Assembly: GCF_018861735.1 (NCBI RefSeq)
Contig: NZ_JAHLEB010000003.1
Location: 1-64,000, forward strand
Origin: Clostridium lacusfryxellense
GTDB lineage: Bacteria > Bacillota > Clostridia > Clostridiales > Clostridiaceae
DNA: 64,000 bases
Direction of reading: 5' to 3'
This document shows, piece by piece, positions 20,955 through 31,227 of the stretch (its first letter is position 1; every line of letters begins with the position of its first letter). The notes under the pieces are model-generated. The model did not search any database. It was not told where the DNA came from and was given only the letters and a program-made list of their open reading frames with translations. The translations under genes were made by a program, and so were the position numbers.

Positions 20955-22007
20955 CTATAAAACTTCGACTTTTCTAAGTATTTTGTAAAATACCATCAAA
21001 AACATGCAAAACAACATGCCAAGAATACCATTTGCTCTTAATCCTATAAATATAGAAGCTAGAACAGCTACAGGATGTATACCTAGTGATGAAGATACAA
21101 TTTTAGGTTCGATAATTTGTCTTACAATAGTGATGATTATATATGATATTAAAAGCCCTAAAGCTGCTACATAATTTTTAGATATAAAAAATATTATTAT
21201 TAAAGGTAAATATATAGCTCCTATACCGAAGATAGGAAGTAAATCAAATATTCCACAAACTATACTTAAGGTTACAGCATACTTAACTTTGAAAATTAAA
21301 AAAACAACTATAGTTTCTAAAAATGTTATTGTTATTATTAGTAAATATGAGAGAAAGTAATTTTTAAGCATCTTTTTTGATTCATCGAAAATAGAATGTA
21401 TCCTATCCTTATTTTTCCTAGGAATTAAATCAAAGTTATTTTTATTTGCTAGTGATAAATCTTTTGTAAAAAAATATGTAGTAAGCAGAGTAAATAATAA
21501 GACCATTAATGTATAAGGTATAGTAGATACAAAACCTAAAGTTTGTGAAAATATCTTTGTTGATGCATTCATACTAATATTTATAGTTTTAGTAATGTAG
21601 TTATTGATATTTGACTCAATGTTACTTAGTATACTTGGATCTAAGTTTTTATAATAGTTTTGTAAATTACTAAAAAAATTGAGTATAACCTCTTTGTTTG
21701 AAGTTACATATGTTTGAACGTTTTTTCCAAGTTGTATTGATTCTGAAGTTAGGGTAGCTATAATTAAGGACAATAATACAATAATTGCAGTAAAGAAAAT
21801 ACTAGTTGTAAGTAGCGTTGCTAAGGTGTTTTTGAACTTAAATTTCTTCATCAAGTATTTAGTAGGTATTTTGAGGAATGATGCCAAAATAAGGGCAAGC
21901 ACAAAAGGAAGTGTATAACTTATAGTTCCAAAAAATATTACAAAAATAAAGGAATACACAACGAAAAAGATGGTTAACTTATTAATTTTTTCTAAAATAT
22001 CATCCAT
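20955..22007 (-). CDS. AI-2E family transporter
   Basis: 350-residue integral membrane protein with about eight hydrophobic segments and the family's C-terminal region (YAVTLSIVCGIFDLLPIFGIG, then IIEPKIVSSSLGIHPVAVLASIFIG). AI-2E/PerM family members include sodium/proton antiporters and the sporulation protein YtvI; the substrate here cannot be told. It is 10 bases downstream of the aminotransferase-like gene and probably in one operon with it. Confidence 0.85.
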   Translation of the reverse strand: MDDILEKINKLTIFFVVYSFIFVIFFGTISYTLPFVLALILASFLKIPTKYLMKKFKFKNTLATLLTTSIFFTAIIVLLSLIIATLTSESIQLGKNVQTYVTSNKEVILNFFSNLQNYYKNLDPSILSNIESNINNYITKTINISMNASTKIFSQTLGFVSTIPYTLMVLLFTLLTTYFFTKDLSLANKNNFDLIPRKNKDRIHSIFDESKKMLKNYFLSYLLIITITFLETIVVFLIFKVKYAVTLSIVCGIFDLLPIFGIGAIYLPLIIIFFISKNYVAALGLLISYIIITIVRQIIEPKIVSSSLGIHPVAVLASIFIGLRANGILGMLFCMFLMVFYKILRKVEVL

Positions 22008-22017
22008 GTAAATAAAA

Positions 22018-23172
22018 TCACACCTTTCTTATAATAGTATTGAGAGAATTTAGGGTATAATTAATATCCTTAACGTCATTAAAAGGGCCAATGCCGAATC
22101 TCAAAGTGCCGGATGGGTAAGTACCAATAGTTTTATGAGCAAGTGGTGCACAGTGAAGTCCAGTTCTTGTTGTAATGCCATATTCATTATCTAAAATATA
22201 TCCTAATTCTGAATTGTCGAATTTTGTTGAATTGACAGATATAGTAGAGGTTCTTTTAGAAATATCGTTGGGACCATAAACAATAATTGAAGGTATATTC
22301 AGAAGTCCCTCTATAAACTTATTACATAGATATTCTTCATTTTCTCGAATAGAGTCTAATCCATTTGAATTAATAAAATTAATACCTTCTAAAAGGCCAG
22401 CAATTCCTGGGGAATTTAAAGTCCCACTCTCGAATTTATCTGGTAGAAAATCTGGTTGGACAACACTAGAGGAGAGACTACCAGTTCCACCTTCGATAAA
22501 TGGAGAACATTCTTTGTTAAAATTATCTTCAATTAAAAAACCACCGGTTCCTTGAGGACCAAGTAAACCTTTATGTCCTGTAAAAGCTAAGGCACTACAA
22601 TTTAGCTTATAAAAATCTATTGGTAATACTCCAGCAGTTTGAGCGACATCTATAATGAAATATATGCCCTTAGACTTGCACAGCTTGCCGATAGCCTCCA
22701 GAGGCTGAATAGTACCAACAATGTTAGATGAGTGCGATAGAACCACTAGTTTTGTATTAGGTTTAATTGTATTTTTAAAATCTTCTATACTTATCAAGCC
22801 CTCTTTTGAACAAGGCACAATATCTAATTCTATAATACCTTTTTCATGAAGTGAGTTTAGTGGCCTTAAGGTAGCGTTATGATCCATCGAGGAAGTTATT
22901 ACGTGCCATCCATTTTGAACGGATGATTTTATAAGAAGATTTAATGAAGTAGTTACATTTGGCGTGAAAATTATGTTTTCAACCTTATCGAAATGAAAAA
23001 AATCCATTAATGCATATCTACAATTTAAAATAACTCTATTGCCGGAGAGGGATGCAGTGGAAACACCTCTGCCTGGATTTGTGCCTATATTCATCATGTA
23101 ATTCATTATTGAGGAATATACCTCAGGTGGTTTAGGAAATGTAGTGGATGCATTATCTAAATATACTTTCAT
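22018..23172 (-). CDS. Aminotransferase class V / cysteine desulfurase-like enzyme
   Basis: 384-residue PLP enzyme of the NifS/Csd fold. The start is MKVYLDNASTTFPKPPEVY. The PLP lysine is in LAFTGHKGLLGPQGTGGF, and the TRTGLHCAPLAHKTIGTYPSGTLRFGIG region carries the catalytic-type cysteine. The clostridial members next to DUF3343 genes are annotated as cysteine desulfurase family proteins and may take part in sulfur or selenium transfer. It is divergent from the DUF3343 gene. The ATG follows CGGAGG. Confidence 0.85.
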   Translation of the reverse strand: MKVYLDNASTTFPKPPEVYSSIMNYMMNIGTNPGRGVSTASLSGNRVILNCRYALMDFFHFDKVENIIFTPNVTTSLNLLIKSSVQNGWHVITSSMDHNATLRPLNSLHEKGIIELDIVPCSKEGLISIEDFKNTIKPNTKLVVLSHSSNIVGTIQPLEAIGKLCKSKGIYFIIDVAQTAGVLPIDFYKLNCSALAFTGHKGLLGPQGTGGFLIEDNFNKECSPFIEGGTGSLSSSVVQPDFLPDKFESGTLNSPGIAGLLEGINFINSNGLDSIRENEEYLCNKFIEGLLNIPSIIVYGPNDISKRTSTISVNSTKFDNSELGYILDNEYGITTRTGLHCAPLAHKTIGTYPSGTLRFGIGPFNDVKDINYTLNSLNTIIRKV

Positions 23173-23389
23173 TATTTCCTCCGATTTTATATAATAAATT
23201 AATATATTATAAATATGTTTTTAAATTTTGTTACCGTATAATTAAGATCATAAATAGTTTATAATAAAAATAGATAAAAAATAAAATTTATATTTTTTAA
23301 TTAACATATTATACAATATTATAGTATAAAGTGCTGTAAATGTATAGGAAGTAAAGAGGTTTAACATAGAAGGAGATGCATATATTACT

Positions 23390-23641
23390 TTGAATAATTA
23401 TTATATAGTAACGTTTCAAAACACACACGAAGCGATGAAAGCTGAAAGAGAAGCTCTTAAAAATAGAATTAATGTAGTAGTTGTTCCTACACCTACATAT
23501 ATAACAAAAAGTTGCGGTATTAGTTTAAAAATAGAAGAAGAAAGTGTTCAAAGTATAATTGAACTAATTAAGTCAGAAAATATAAAGATAAAAGACATTT
23601 TTGTGCGTGATGGTAATCGTATAAAAGTTATGGAACTATAG
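23390..23641 (+). CDS. DUF3343 domain-containing protein
   Basis: 83-residue protein: YYIVTFQNTHEAMKAEREALKNRI, then VVVVPTPTYITKSCGISLKIEEE. The conserved CGI(S/A) motif is that of DUF3343, often beside a class V aminotransferase-like enzyme and thought to be connected to sulfur or selenium metabolism. The start is TTG at 23390; AAGGAGATG lies somewhat far upstream (about 13 bases), and a five-codon ORF beginning at 23377 overlaps the TTG, so translation may be weak or coupled. Confidence 0.85.
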   Translation: MNNYYIVTFQNTHEAMKAEREALKNRINVVVVPTPTYITKSCGISLKIEEESVQSIIELIKSENIKIKDIFVRDGNRIKVMEL

Positions 23642-23698
23642 TATAAATAAACATGTTAATTTAGTTAAATTAACGATGAGGTGAAGGGGGCAGAGAAA

Positions 23699-23899
23699 AT
23701 GAAAGTATTTAATTTAGGAGATATAGTTGAAATGAAAAAAACACATCCTTGCGGAAGCAAAAATTGGGAAATTATCAGATTAGGTGCAGATATAAAAATA
23801 AAATGTTTAGGGTGTGCTCGGATAGTGATGCTCCCAAGAATTAAATTTGATTCAGGAGTAAAGAAAGTTATAAAAGAAAATTTAGTTAAAAAAGAATAA
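23699..23899 (+). CDS. DUF951 domain-containing protein
   Basis: 66-residue protein [20 protein letters not shown]... with conserved [23 protein letters not shown](L)GC. The Cys residues (HPCG, CLGC) suggest a small metal-binding or RNA-binding fold. The gene is nearly always just upstream of rpsF or in the origin region in Firmicutes. An in-frame GTG further upstream is rejected because GGTGAAGGGGG lies between. Function unknown. Confidence 0.88.
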   Translation: MKVFNLGDIVEMKKTHPCGSKNWEIIRLGADIKIKCLGCARIVMLPRIKFDSGVKKVIKENLVKKE

Positions 23900-23926
23900 T
23901 GAAAACATGCTTACAAAAATAAATAC

Positions 23927-23955
23927 TTGATTTTTGTAGAATTAACTGATATAAT
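23927..23955 (+). promoter_or_regulatory. rpsF operon promoter
   Basis: TTGATT (23927-23932), 17-base spacer, TATAAT (23950-23955), upstream of the rpsF leader. Confidence 0.75.
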
Positions 23956-23970
23956 CTATTATTGTAATCC

Positions 23971-24004
23971 CTGCCGTGCAATGCATGGCCGTTAGTCCGA
24001 GGGG
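23971..24004 (+). ncRNA. Putative S6:S18 autoregulatory leader
   Basis: The rpsF 5' leader contains a GC-rich hairpin GCCgTGCaatGCAtGGC (23973-23989) followed by GTTAGTCCGAGGGG, unusually GC-rich for this genome. The CCGAG element next to a stem resembles the S6:S18-binding leader known upstream of rpsF in many bacteria. The assignment rests on position and motif by eye. Confidence 0.45.
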
Positions 24005-24018
24005 AGGAGGTGAAATTA

Positions 24019-24306
24019 ATGAGAAAGTATGAAACTATATTCGTATTACATCCTTCATTAGACGAAGAAGCTGTTAAAGCCAACGTTGAAAAGTTTAAAG
24101 GTGTAATTGAAAGCAATGGTGGAGTAATTGAAAATATTGATGCGTGGGGCAAAAGAAAATTAGCTTATGAAATACAAAAAGTAAGTGAAGGTCACTATAC
24201 ATTAATCAATTTCAATTCAAACCCTGAATTACCAAAAGAATTAGATAGAGTATTCAGAATTACAGACAGTGTTATAAGACATATCATAATAAATCCAGAA
24301 AAATAG
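24019..24306 (+). CDS. rpsF: 30S ribosomal protein S6
   Basis: 95-residue S6: [21 protein letters not shown]..., [30 protein letters not shown], ending [13 protein letters not shown] 24019 follows a very strong GGGGAGGAGGTG; an in-frame GTG at 24010 lies inside that site. It is the first gene of rpsF-ssb-rpsR. Confidence 0.98.
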   Translation: MRKYETIFVLHPSLDEEAVKANVEKFKGVIESNGGVIENIDAWGKRKLAYEIQKVSEGHYTLINFNSNPELPKELDRVFRITDSVIRHIIINPEK

Positions 24307-24317
24307 GTGGTGCTTTT

Positions 24318-24758
24318 ATGAATAAAGTTGTTTTAGTTGGTAGATTAACAAAAGATCCTGAGTTAAAGTTTGCTCAAGGAACAGGAACAGCTGTAGCCAC
24401 TTTCACTGTAGCCGTTAATAGAAGATTTAAAAGAGAAGGTCAACCAGAAGCAGACTTTATACCAGTAGTGGTATTTGGAAAGCAAGCTGAAGCTACTGCA
24501 AATTACATGAGTAAAGGCAAGCTTTTAAGCGTATCTGGAAACATTCAAACTAGAAATTATGAGGCTAAAGATGGTACTAGGAGATATGTTACTGAAGTAA
24601 TTGCTGATGAAGTTGACTTCCTTGAATGGGGAGGCAGTAAATCATCAGGTACGAATACTAATCAAGGTGGAAATAATAGCGAATCAAATGCCGGATCTCA
24701 TGATTTCGGCAGCGATAGTGACATAACACCAATTGATGATGGAGATATTCCATTCTAA
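24318..24758 (+). CDS. ssb: Single-stranded DNA-binding protein
   Basis: 146-residue SSB: OB fold ([47 protein letters not shown]), a Gly/Asn/Ser-rich linker and the acidic tip [13 protein letters not shown] that binds partner proteins. It is translationally placed between rpsF and rpsR, the universal Firmicute arrangement. Confidence 0.98.
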   Translation: MNKVVLVGRLTKDPELKFAQGTGTAVATFTVAVNRRFKREGQPEADFIPVVVFGKQAEATANYMSKGKLLSVSGNIQTRNYEAKDGTRRYVTEVIADEVDFLEWGGSKSSGTNTNQGGNNSESNAGSHDFGSDSDITPIDDGDIPF

Positions 24759-24783
24759 TAATTAGGTAAGGAGGGAAAAAATA

Positions 24784-25050
24784 ATGGCAATGAATGATCA
24801 TAAAAGAAGTGCCGGTGGTGGTGCTGGTGGCAACAGAAAGAGAATGAAAAGAAAAGTTTGTGCTTTCTGTATGGACAAAGCAACATCAATCGACTATAAA
24901 GACATAAATAAATTAAGAAAATATGTTACAGAAAGAGGAAAGATTCTTCCTAGAAGAATTTCTGGAAATTGTGCAAAACATCAGAGAATGCTTACTGTAT
25001 CTATTAAAAGAGCAAGAAACATAGCATTATTACCATTTACTACTGAATAG
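24784..25050 (+). CDS. rpsR: 30S ribosomal protein S18
   Basis: 88-residue S18. A Gly-rich basic N-terminus is followed by [47 protein letters not shown]. Three cysteines (CAFC, GNC) suggest the zinc-binding C+ form. It starts behind AAGGAGGG. Confidence 0.98.
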   Translation: MAMNDHKRSAGGGAGGNRKRMKRKVCAFCMDKATSIDYKDINKLRKYVTERGKILPRRISGNCAKHQRMLTVSIKRARNIALLPFTTE

Positions 25051-25100
25051 TAAAAACTTACTAAAACATAGTAAGAGCTTACTAATACATAGTAGATGAC

Positions 25101-25140
25101 TGAAAGCAGCGCCTTAAGGTAGCTGCTTTTATTTTTTTTA
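25101..25140 (+). terminator. rpsR terminator
   Basis: AAAGCAGC (25103-25110) pairs with GCTGCTTT (25122-25129), with inner pairs and a long T-rich tail. Before it, 25060-25095 contains two imperfect tandem copies of CTTACTAAAACATAGTA, each able to form a small hairpin. Confidence 0.88.
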
Positions 25141-25383
25141 TAACCGAAATCAATTAATTAAGAAAATAATATAAATATAAATATAAAAGTATATATTCTA
25201 AAGTGCAATGTGTAGTATACTTATAATTGCAATCCATAAAATGTAAACAGAAAATATATACATAAAGAATATTAAGTATTAAATTATGAAGTGCATTTTG
25301 AAAATAAACTTTAGTTGCATAAATATAGAAAACTAACTAAAATAGAGTTATGAGCATAAGCCTACACGGGGAGATGATATACT

Positions 25384-25698
25384 ATGAAAAGGGACGATTT
25401 TAATATAATGTCTAATGTTAAGTTAATTGAGAGTTTGAAGGCTGAGCTATTATGTATAATAGGTGATTTCTTTAAATTATTAAGTAGGGGAAGCAATGTT
25501 GCTCAAGATGCGATACTTGACTGTATTTCAGGGGCGATAATACTTTTATATATATTAGGTGAAAGGCTAGGATATTCAAATGTAGCCGTGGATGAGAGTA
25601 TGAAAAAGAAGTTGAAAGTTGGAATAGTTGAAGGGGATAATATAGAAAAGGATGGGAAAGATCTAAGCAAACTATATTCGCATATAAAAGAAAGATAG
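25384..25698 (+). CDS. MazG-like family protein
   Basis: 104 residues, matching the clostridial MazG-like family: MSNVKLIESLKAELLCIIGDFFKLLSRGSNVAQDAILDCISGAIILLYILGERLGY, then an IEKDGKDLSKLYSHIKER tail. All-alpha MazG-type proteins hydrolyse nucleotides or have house-cleaning roles; typical EExxE metal residues are not obvious here, so activity is uncertain. A ribosome binding site (GGGGAGATG) precedes the ATG. It is followed by yybS-gdpP. Confidence 0.7.
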   Translation: MKRDDFNIMSNVKLIESLKAELLCIIGDFFKLLSRGSNVAQDAILDCISGAIILLYILGERLGYSNVAVDESMKKKLKVGIVEGDNIEKDGKDLSKLYSHIKER

Positions 25699-25713
25699 CT
25701 AGTGGAGGAAAAA

Positions 25714-26721
25714 ATGAAAAATAATGTGTATAGTACAAAAGCAATTGTGGAGGCCGCTCTTATATCGGTTATAATTTCAGTTATAATGATTATAACAGGA
25801 TACTTGCCGATGGTTTCATTTATAGGAACATTAGTATTACCAATTCCTGTGGCAATACTTTATATAAGACATGATAAGAAGGTTACAATTACTGCTATAT
25901 TTTTGAGTATAATTTTAACATCAATGGTATTTAATCCAATAAGGTCAATATATGCAGCTATCCCTTGTGTAGTTATTGGTATAGTACTTGGTTATTGTGT
26001 TAAGAAAAGTAAAAAGTCATCTACAACTTTATTATTTTTAGCAATTGCATGTTCAATATCTAATATATTAAGTATAGCTTTTTCTTTGTCATTTATAGCA
26101 AGAATTAATATTATAGATTTTATTTCTAAAAATGTGGAAATTATGAAGCAATCATTGAAAAGCTCAGTTGATGGAGCGAAAATTATTTATTTGCAAAGAG
26201 GAATAACTCCAGAGCAATTAAAGATTTTAGATAGAAGTTATGAAATGATAAATAAAATGGATGTTGCTTTATATCTAACAGTAATACCGGCAGGCATTTT
26301 TATATTTTCATTAATGTCAGCCTACTTGAATTACATAGTGTCTAGGGCACTGTTAAACAAACTTGGATACAAAATGGATGTTGTACTGCCTTTTAGTAGA
26401 GTTTACGTTTCTAATATAGTAGGAGCGGTATTAATAGGTACGGTATGTATAGGAATAATACTCTCGTCAAAAGATATACCAGGTGGAAATTATATACAAA
26501 ATGCATCTCAATTACTTATGATGTATGTATTTATTATAAATGGATTAGCTGCAAGTATATATTTTTTAAGGATTAAAAGAAATTTATCTAAACCAGTGGT
26601 AGCATTAATCTTAGTGTTAACGGTACTTTCGAGATTTAGTAATGTTTATTTTACAATAGGACTCATGGAAATGGCTTTTGATTTTAGGAAGCTTGACCCA
26701 TATAGAATTATAAGGAAATAA
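25714..26721 (+). CDS. DUF2232 / YybS family membrane protein
   Basis: 335-residue membrane protein with about eight hydrophobic helices, similar to YybS (DUF2232), which lies directly upstream of gdpP and rplI in Firmicutes. It starts STKAIVEAALISVIISVIMIITGYLP, reminiscent of substrate-binding S-components of ECF transporters. Function is not established. The GTG at 25702 is within the ribosome binding site (GTGGAGGAA), so ATG 25714 is used. Confidence 0.85.
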   Translation: MKNNVYSTKAIVEAALISVIISVIMIITGYLPMVSFIGTLVLPIPVAILYIRHDKKVTITAIFLSIILTSMVFNPIRSIYAAIPCVVIGIVLGYCVKKSKKSSTTLLFLAIACSISNILSIAFSLSFIARINIIDFISKNVEIMKQSLKSSVDGAKIIYLQRGITPEQLKILDRSYEMINKMDVALYLTVIPAGIFIFSLMSAYLNYIVSRALLNKLGYKMDVVLPFSRVYVSNIVGAVLIGTVCIGIILSSKDIPGGNYIQNASQLLMMYVFIINGLAASIYFLRIKRNLSKPVVALILVLTVLSRFSNVYFTIGLMEMAFDFRKLDPYRIIRK

Positions 26722-26734
26722 TTGGGGGCTCGTT

Positions 26735-28726
26735 ATGGATAATAAATACAATTACTTTAATGTTAATAATAAAATATATATGGTAACCATGGCCCTACTC
26801 ATATATATAATATTTTATTACGGACATTTTCAAGTAGGAATGGTAGCACTAGGCCTATATGCAGTACTAGTGGTATATAATATTTATAACTCAAAAATAA
26901 AAAAAGGCGAGTGGAAAAAGTTCATTGAGAACTTTTCGTCTAAACTTGATATAGCAACTACAAGTACTTTAGTAAAACTTCCTTTTCCCTTAATAATAAT
27001 AGGGTATCTTGGAAACATTTTATGGTACAATCAAAGTGTAACAACAATGCTCGAAGGGGAAGATCTTTTAAATAAAAATATTAGAGATATAATTAAGGAA
27101 CTTAATCTAAAACAGGTTTTAGAGGGTAAAAAAAATATATTTCCAAATATAAAAATAAAGGATAGTGTCTATGAGATATATACAAATAGTGTAGACACAA
27201 ATGAAAATAAGAATGTTAAAGATAAGATTATGCTTTTATATTTTTATGATACAACAGAAAAAAATAATATAATAAAAGGTATTAACGGAAACAGGGAAAG
27301 TGTTATGCTAGTAGAAGTTGATAATCTTGATGATGTTGTTAAAAACACAGAAGAAGACAAGGCACCACTACTTGTAGCGGATATAGAGAGAATGATAAAC
27401 AGTTATGGGCAGAGTGTGAATGCTGTAGTAAAAAAATATACATCAAATAAATATGTTATTATAGTTCAAGACAAGTATATTGAAAAAGAAATAGAAATGA
27501 AATTTGATATACTAGATAGTGTAAGGGAAATAAGCAATGGTAATAAACTTGCAGTAACCTTAAGTATAGGCGTAGGTAGGGGAGAAGATACTCCACTTAA
27601 AAACTATGAATTTGCGACTTCGGCTAAAGAACTTGCATTAGGTCGTGGTGGCGATCAAGTAGTAGTTAAAAAAGGTGATAAGTTATCTTTCTTTGGAGGA
27701 AAGACAAAAGAAGTTGAGAAAAGGACTAAAGTACGTGCAAGAGTTATAGCCCATGCACTAATGGATTTAGTAAGTGAGAGTAATGCAATATTTATAATGG
27801 GTCATAAGAACCCTGATCCTGATTGTTTAGGAGCTGCAATTGGCTTATATAGTATTATTAAAAGATTAGACAAGGAATGTTACATTATTCTTGAGGGAGT
27901 AAGTAGTGGCATAAAAAGCATGATGGATATAATACTTGAAGATGAAGAATACAAAAACACTTTTATAACAAGTGAAAAATTTAAAAGTGTTAAAAAATTA
28001 AATAGCCTACTTATATTAGTAGATGTCCACAATGAAAGTCATGTACTAAATTTAGATATAGTTAATGAAGTAGAAAAAGTAGTTATAATTGATCATCATA
28101 GAAAATCGCAAGATTTTATACAAGGAGCAGTACTTAGTTATATGGAAACTTATGCATCATCTACTGCAGAACTCGTAACTGAGATGATTCAATACATGGT
28201 AGATAAACCTAAGCTAAAACATATAGAAGCAGTAAGTCTTTTGGCAGGAATATGTGTAGATACAAAGAACTTTTCTTTTAAAACTGGAGTTAGGACATTT
28301 GAGGCGGCTGCCTTTTTAAGGCGTCATGGCGCAGATACAATGGATGTTAAAAAAATGTTTTCTGATAATATGGGTGTTTTTCTGCAAAGGGCTGATATTA
28401 TAAGAGCTGCAAAAATTAAAAATGGAATTGCCGTAGCTATTTGCCCAACAGAAATAGAAGATTCTGTAATAGCTGCCCAGGCAGCGGATGAACTTCTAAA
28501 TATTACTGGTATCCAGGCATCATTTGTTATTGTTAAAATAGGGGATGAAGTATATATTAGTGGAAGGTCTCTTGGGAAAATAAATGTACAGTTGATACTC
28601 GAAACACTAGGTGGTGGTGGACACATGACTATGGCAGGTACAAAATTCACTTCGATGAAACTTGAAGAAGTAGTGGAAAAATTAAATGAAGCTATTGATG
28701 AATATTTAAAGGAGGATGAAAAATAA
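26735..28726 (+). CDS. gdpP: Cyclic-di-AMP phosphodiesterase GdpP (DHH family)
   Basis: 663 residues. Two N-terminal membrane helices are followed by a PAS-like domain (about 80-170), a degenerate GGDEF domain (about 180-310) and the DHH-DHHA1 phosphodiesterase: [19 protein letters not shown] near 355, VIIDHHRK near 450 and [13 protein letters not shown] near 627. It hydrolyses c-di-AMP, which controls potassium, osmolyte and cell-wall homeostasis. Its stop overlaps the rplI start (TAATG), so the two are translationally coupled. Confidence 0.95.
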   Translation: MDNKYNYFNVNNKIYMVTMALLIYIIFYYGHFQVGMVALGLYAVLVVYNIYNSKIKKGEWKKFIENFSSKLDIATTSTLVKLPFPLIIIGYLGNILWYNQSVTTMLEGEDLLNKNIRDIIKELNLKQVLEGKKNIFPNIKIKDSVYEIYTNSVDTNENKNVKDKIMLLYFYDTTEKNNIIKGINGNRESVMLVEVDNLDDVVKNTEEDKAPLLVADIERMINSYGQSVNAVVKKYTSNKYVIIVQDKYIEKEIEMKFDILDSVREISNGNKLAVTLSIGVGRGEDTPLKNYEFATSAKELALGRGGDQVVVKKGDKLSFFGGKTKEVEKRTKVRARVIAHALMDLVSESNAIFIMGHKNPDPDCLGAAIGLYSIIKRLDKECYIILEGVSSGIKSMMDIILEDEEYKNTFITSEKFKSVKKLNSLLILVDVHNESHVLNLDIVNEVEKVVIIDHHRKSQDFIQGAVLSYMETYASSTAELVTEMIQYMVDKPKLKHIEAVSLLAGICVDTKNFSFKTGVRTFEAAAFLRRHGADTMDVKKMFSDNMGVFLQRADIIRAAKIKNGIAVAICPTEIEDSVIAAQAADELLNITGIQASFVIVKIGDEVYISGRSLGKINVQLILETLGGGGHMTMAGTKFTSMKLEEVVEKLNEAIDEYLKEDEK

Positions 28727-29169
28727 TGAAAGTTATATTATTAAAGGATGTTAAAAGTATGGGCAAAAAGGGTGATGTGGTAAACGCTGCAGATGGATAT
28801 GCGAGGAATTATTTAATTCCAAGACTTTTGGTTGAGGAAGCTAGTGACTCAAACATGCACATATTAAATAAAAAGAACGACATTGAAAGAAAAAAGAAAA
28901 CAGCTGAAATAGAAGATGCACAAAAAATAGCAAATGATCTTAAAGATAAGGTTGTAAAGATAATAGGTAAAGCTGGAGAAAATGGAAAACTTTTTGGTGC
29001 AATTACAACTAAGGATATTGCAGCAGAATTAAATAAACAATGTAATTTGGATATCGATAAAAAGAAAATAGTAACAGACACAATAAAATTATTAGGAACT
29101 TACGAAGTAGAAGTTAAAATATACCCAGAAATATCTACTAAGATAAAAGTTCTTGTTTGTGAGCAGTAA
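28726..29169 (+). CDS. rplI: 50S ribosomal protein L9
   Basis: 147-residue L9: [33 protein letters not shown], a long central helix and the C-terminal domain ([17 protein letters not shown]...). The start overlaps the gdpP stop codon, with GGAGG inside the end of gdpP. Confidence 0.98.
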   Translation: MKVILLKDVKSMGKKGDVVNAADGYARNYLIPRLLVEEASDSNMHILNKKNDIERKKKTAEIEDAQKIANDLKDKVVKIIGKAGENGKLFGAITTKDIAAELNKQCNLDIDKKKIVTDTIKLLGTYEVEVKIYPEISTKIKVLVCEQ

Positions 29170-29231
29170 TCATAAAACAAAGGGAGGAAACGTTCTAGTA
29201 AATAAGCGATAATCTTATTTATTTAAGCGGA

Positions 29232-31136
29232 TTGAATTTGAATACATTATTCGTAAATCAAAGTGGAGAACCAGTTGAAAAAGATTCATTACCACTAGAT
29301 ACACAAATTGACGTTTTATATGAAATAATGAGGAATGTAATGGATGAGGGAAGCATAAAGGCTAAAACCATAAAGTTCAAACTTCAAAAACATATTAAAA
29401 GCGAAAGTATCTATAAAAGGTTATACGCCTTAAATAAAATTATAAGTAATGGTAAAGGCATAATAGTAATACCTGATGAACATAACGTTCAAGATGTATT
29501 AGACAGCACTAATGAGTGGTTAACTGATGAGATAGCTAAAAGATATGTACAAAATAGGATTGAATCTCAAGTTGAGCAAAATCTACTTGAAAAACAAGAG
29601 AAGTATATTGATGAAGTAAGACTTGGAATAATTAAGAAACAAAAGGGTCCTGAAAATGCTAAAACACTTAAAAAATTTGATGATCTTCAAGAACTTGATA
29701 GAAGAAAACTTACTAAAAATATACAAGCTATGTTAAGACCTGAGAGTTTTAGTGAAATAGTGGGTCAAGAAAGAGCTATAAAATCCCTTATATCTAAAAT
29801 GGCATCACCATATCCGCAACACATTATTCTTTATGGACCACCAGGAGTTGGTAAGACTACCGCAGCTAGGCTTGCTCTTGAGGAAGCTAAAAAGCTAAGC
29901 TACACAATTTATGATAAAGATGCTAAATTTGTAGAAGTAGACGGTACGACACTTAGATGGGATCCAAGAGAAATAACAAATCCTCTTTTAGGATCTGTTC
30001 ATGACCCAATATATCAGGGAAGTAAAAGAGATCTTGCCGAGGGCGGAATTCCTGAACCAAAACCAGGGCTTGTAACTGAGGCTCATGGAGGGGTATTATT
30101 TATTGATGAAATAGGAGAACTGGATAGTATACTTCAAAATAAATTGCTTAAAGTTCTTGAAGATAAAAGAGTAGAGTTTTCATCATCATATTACGATCCT
30201 GAAGATGAAAATACACCTAAGTATATAAAATATTTATTTGATAAAGGTGCGCCAGCAGACTTTGTTTTAATAGGTGCTACTACTAAAGAACCATCACAAA
30301 TAAACCCGGCATTAAGATCAAGATGTACTGAAGTTTATTTTGAACCATTAACTTCAAAAGATATAGAGGATATCGTAGTAAATGCTGCGATTAAGTTAAA
30401 GGTTGAAATAGGAGTTGGAGTAGCAAGTACAATTGGTAGATATACTATTGAAGGAAGAAAAGCTATAAATATTTTAGCAGATGCATATGGATATGTATTG
30501 CATAACAGAAAACGTGCAAACAAGTCTCAAATTATAATTGAAATGAAGGACTTATTAGAAATTATATCTATAAGTAGATTATTTCCGTATGAGGAATTGG
30601 ATAAGGATGTTAAAGCGGAAGTTGGTCACATATATGGACTTGGGGTATCAGGATATATAGGATCAACTATAGAAATAGAAACATCCATATTTGAATCTAA
30701 GGAAAAAGGTAAAGGGCAAGTAAGGTTTAATGATACTGCTGGAAGTATGGCCAAGGATTCGGTATTTAATGCTGCATCCGTAATTAGAAAAACAACTAAT
30801 AAAGATATTAAGGATTATGACATACATGTAAATATAGTAGGTGGTGGTAAAATAGATGGACCATCTGCAGGAGCAGCTATAACTGTATGTATAATTAGTT
30901 CGCTTTTAGACAAACCCTTAAGGCAGGATATAGCAGTTACTGGTGAAATATCACTAAGAGGCATTATCAAACCTGTAGGTGGAATATTTGAAAAGATTTA
31001 TGGTGCAAGAAGAAAAGGGATTAATATGGTTATAGTTCCTAAGGATAACGAAAAAGAAGTCCCTATGGGTCTTAAAGATATTGAAACAAAAACTGCATCA
31101 AACATTGAAGAATTAATGAAATTAGTCTTCGCATAA
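29232..31136 (+). CDS. lonB: ATP-dependent protease LonB
   Basis: 634-residue LonB-type protease as in spore-forming Firmicutes, where it is active in the forespore. The AAA+ domain has LYGPPGVGKTTAARLA near 200 and FIDEIGELD; the protease domain has GKIDGPSAGAAITVC (catalytic Ser near 545) and the Lys in GEISLRGIIKPVGG. The only plausible starts are TTG at 29232 or 29238, preceded only by a weak AAGCGG. A strong GGGAGG lies 44 bases upstream, with an 8-bp AT hairpin (29199-29206 / 29214-29221) between; the in-frame stop at 29199 prevents an earlier start. Confidence 0.93.
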   Translation: MNLNTLFVNQSGEPVEKDSLPLDTQIDVLYEIMRNVMDEGSIKAKTIKFKLQKHIKSESIYKRLYALNKIISNGKGIIVIPDEHNVQDVLDSTNEWLTDEIAKRYVQNRIESQVEQNLLEKQEKYIDEVRLGIIKKQKGPENAKTLKKFDDLQELDRRKLTKNIQAMLRPESFSEIVGQERAIKSLISKMASPYPQHIILYGPPGVGKTTAARLALEEAKKLSYTIYDKDAKFVEVDGTTLRWDPREITNPLLGSVHDPIYQGSKRDLAEGGIPEPKPGLVTEAHGGVLFIDEIGELDSILQNKLLKVLEDKRVEFSSSYYDPEDENTPKYIKYLFDKGAPADFVLIGATTKEPSQINPALRSRCTEVYFEPLTSKDIEDIVVNAAIKLKVEIGVGVASTIGRYTIEGRKAINILADAYGYVLHNRKRANKSQIIIEMKDLLEIISISRLFPYEELDKDVKAEVGHIYGLGVSGYIGSTIEIETSIFESKEKGKGQVRFNDTAGSMAKDSVFNAASVIRKTTNKDIKDYDIHVNIVGGGKIDGPSAGAAITVCIISSLLDKPLRQDIAVTGEISLRGIIKPVGGIFEKIYGARRKGINMVIVPKDNEKEVPMGLKDIETKTASNIEELMKLVFA

Positions 31137-31152
31137 AAATAAAATTAATTTA

Positions 31153-31200
31153 ATGCCCTGTTAAATCATCACCTTTGGTGTTGCACTTTTAACAGGGCAT
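31153..31200. terminator. Nested hairpin between lonB and dnaB
   Basis: 13-bp stem (31153-31165 with 31188-31200) enclosing a second small hairpin CACCtttGGTG (31170-31180). There is no T-tract on the plus side, so it may be a processing or regulatory element in the dnaB leader rather than a plain terminator. Confidence 0.6.
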
Positions 31201-31227
31201 AAAAGATTAATTTAGGAGAGATAAGGA

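Noticed and set aside
25060-25095. Tandem CTTACTAAAACATAGTA-like copies as an operator array
   Set aside because: Only two imperfect copies just before the rpsR terminator; more likely part of the 3' UTR.
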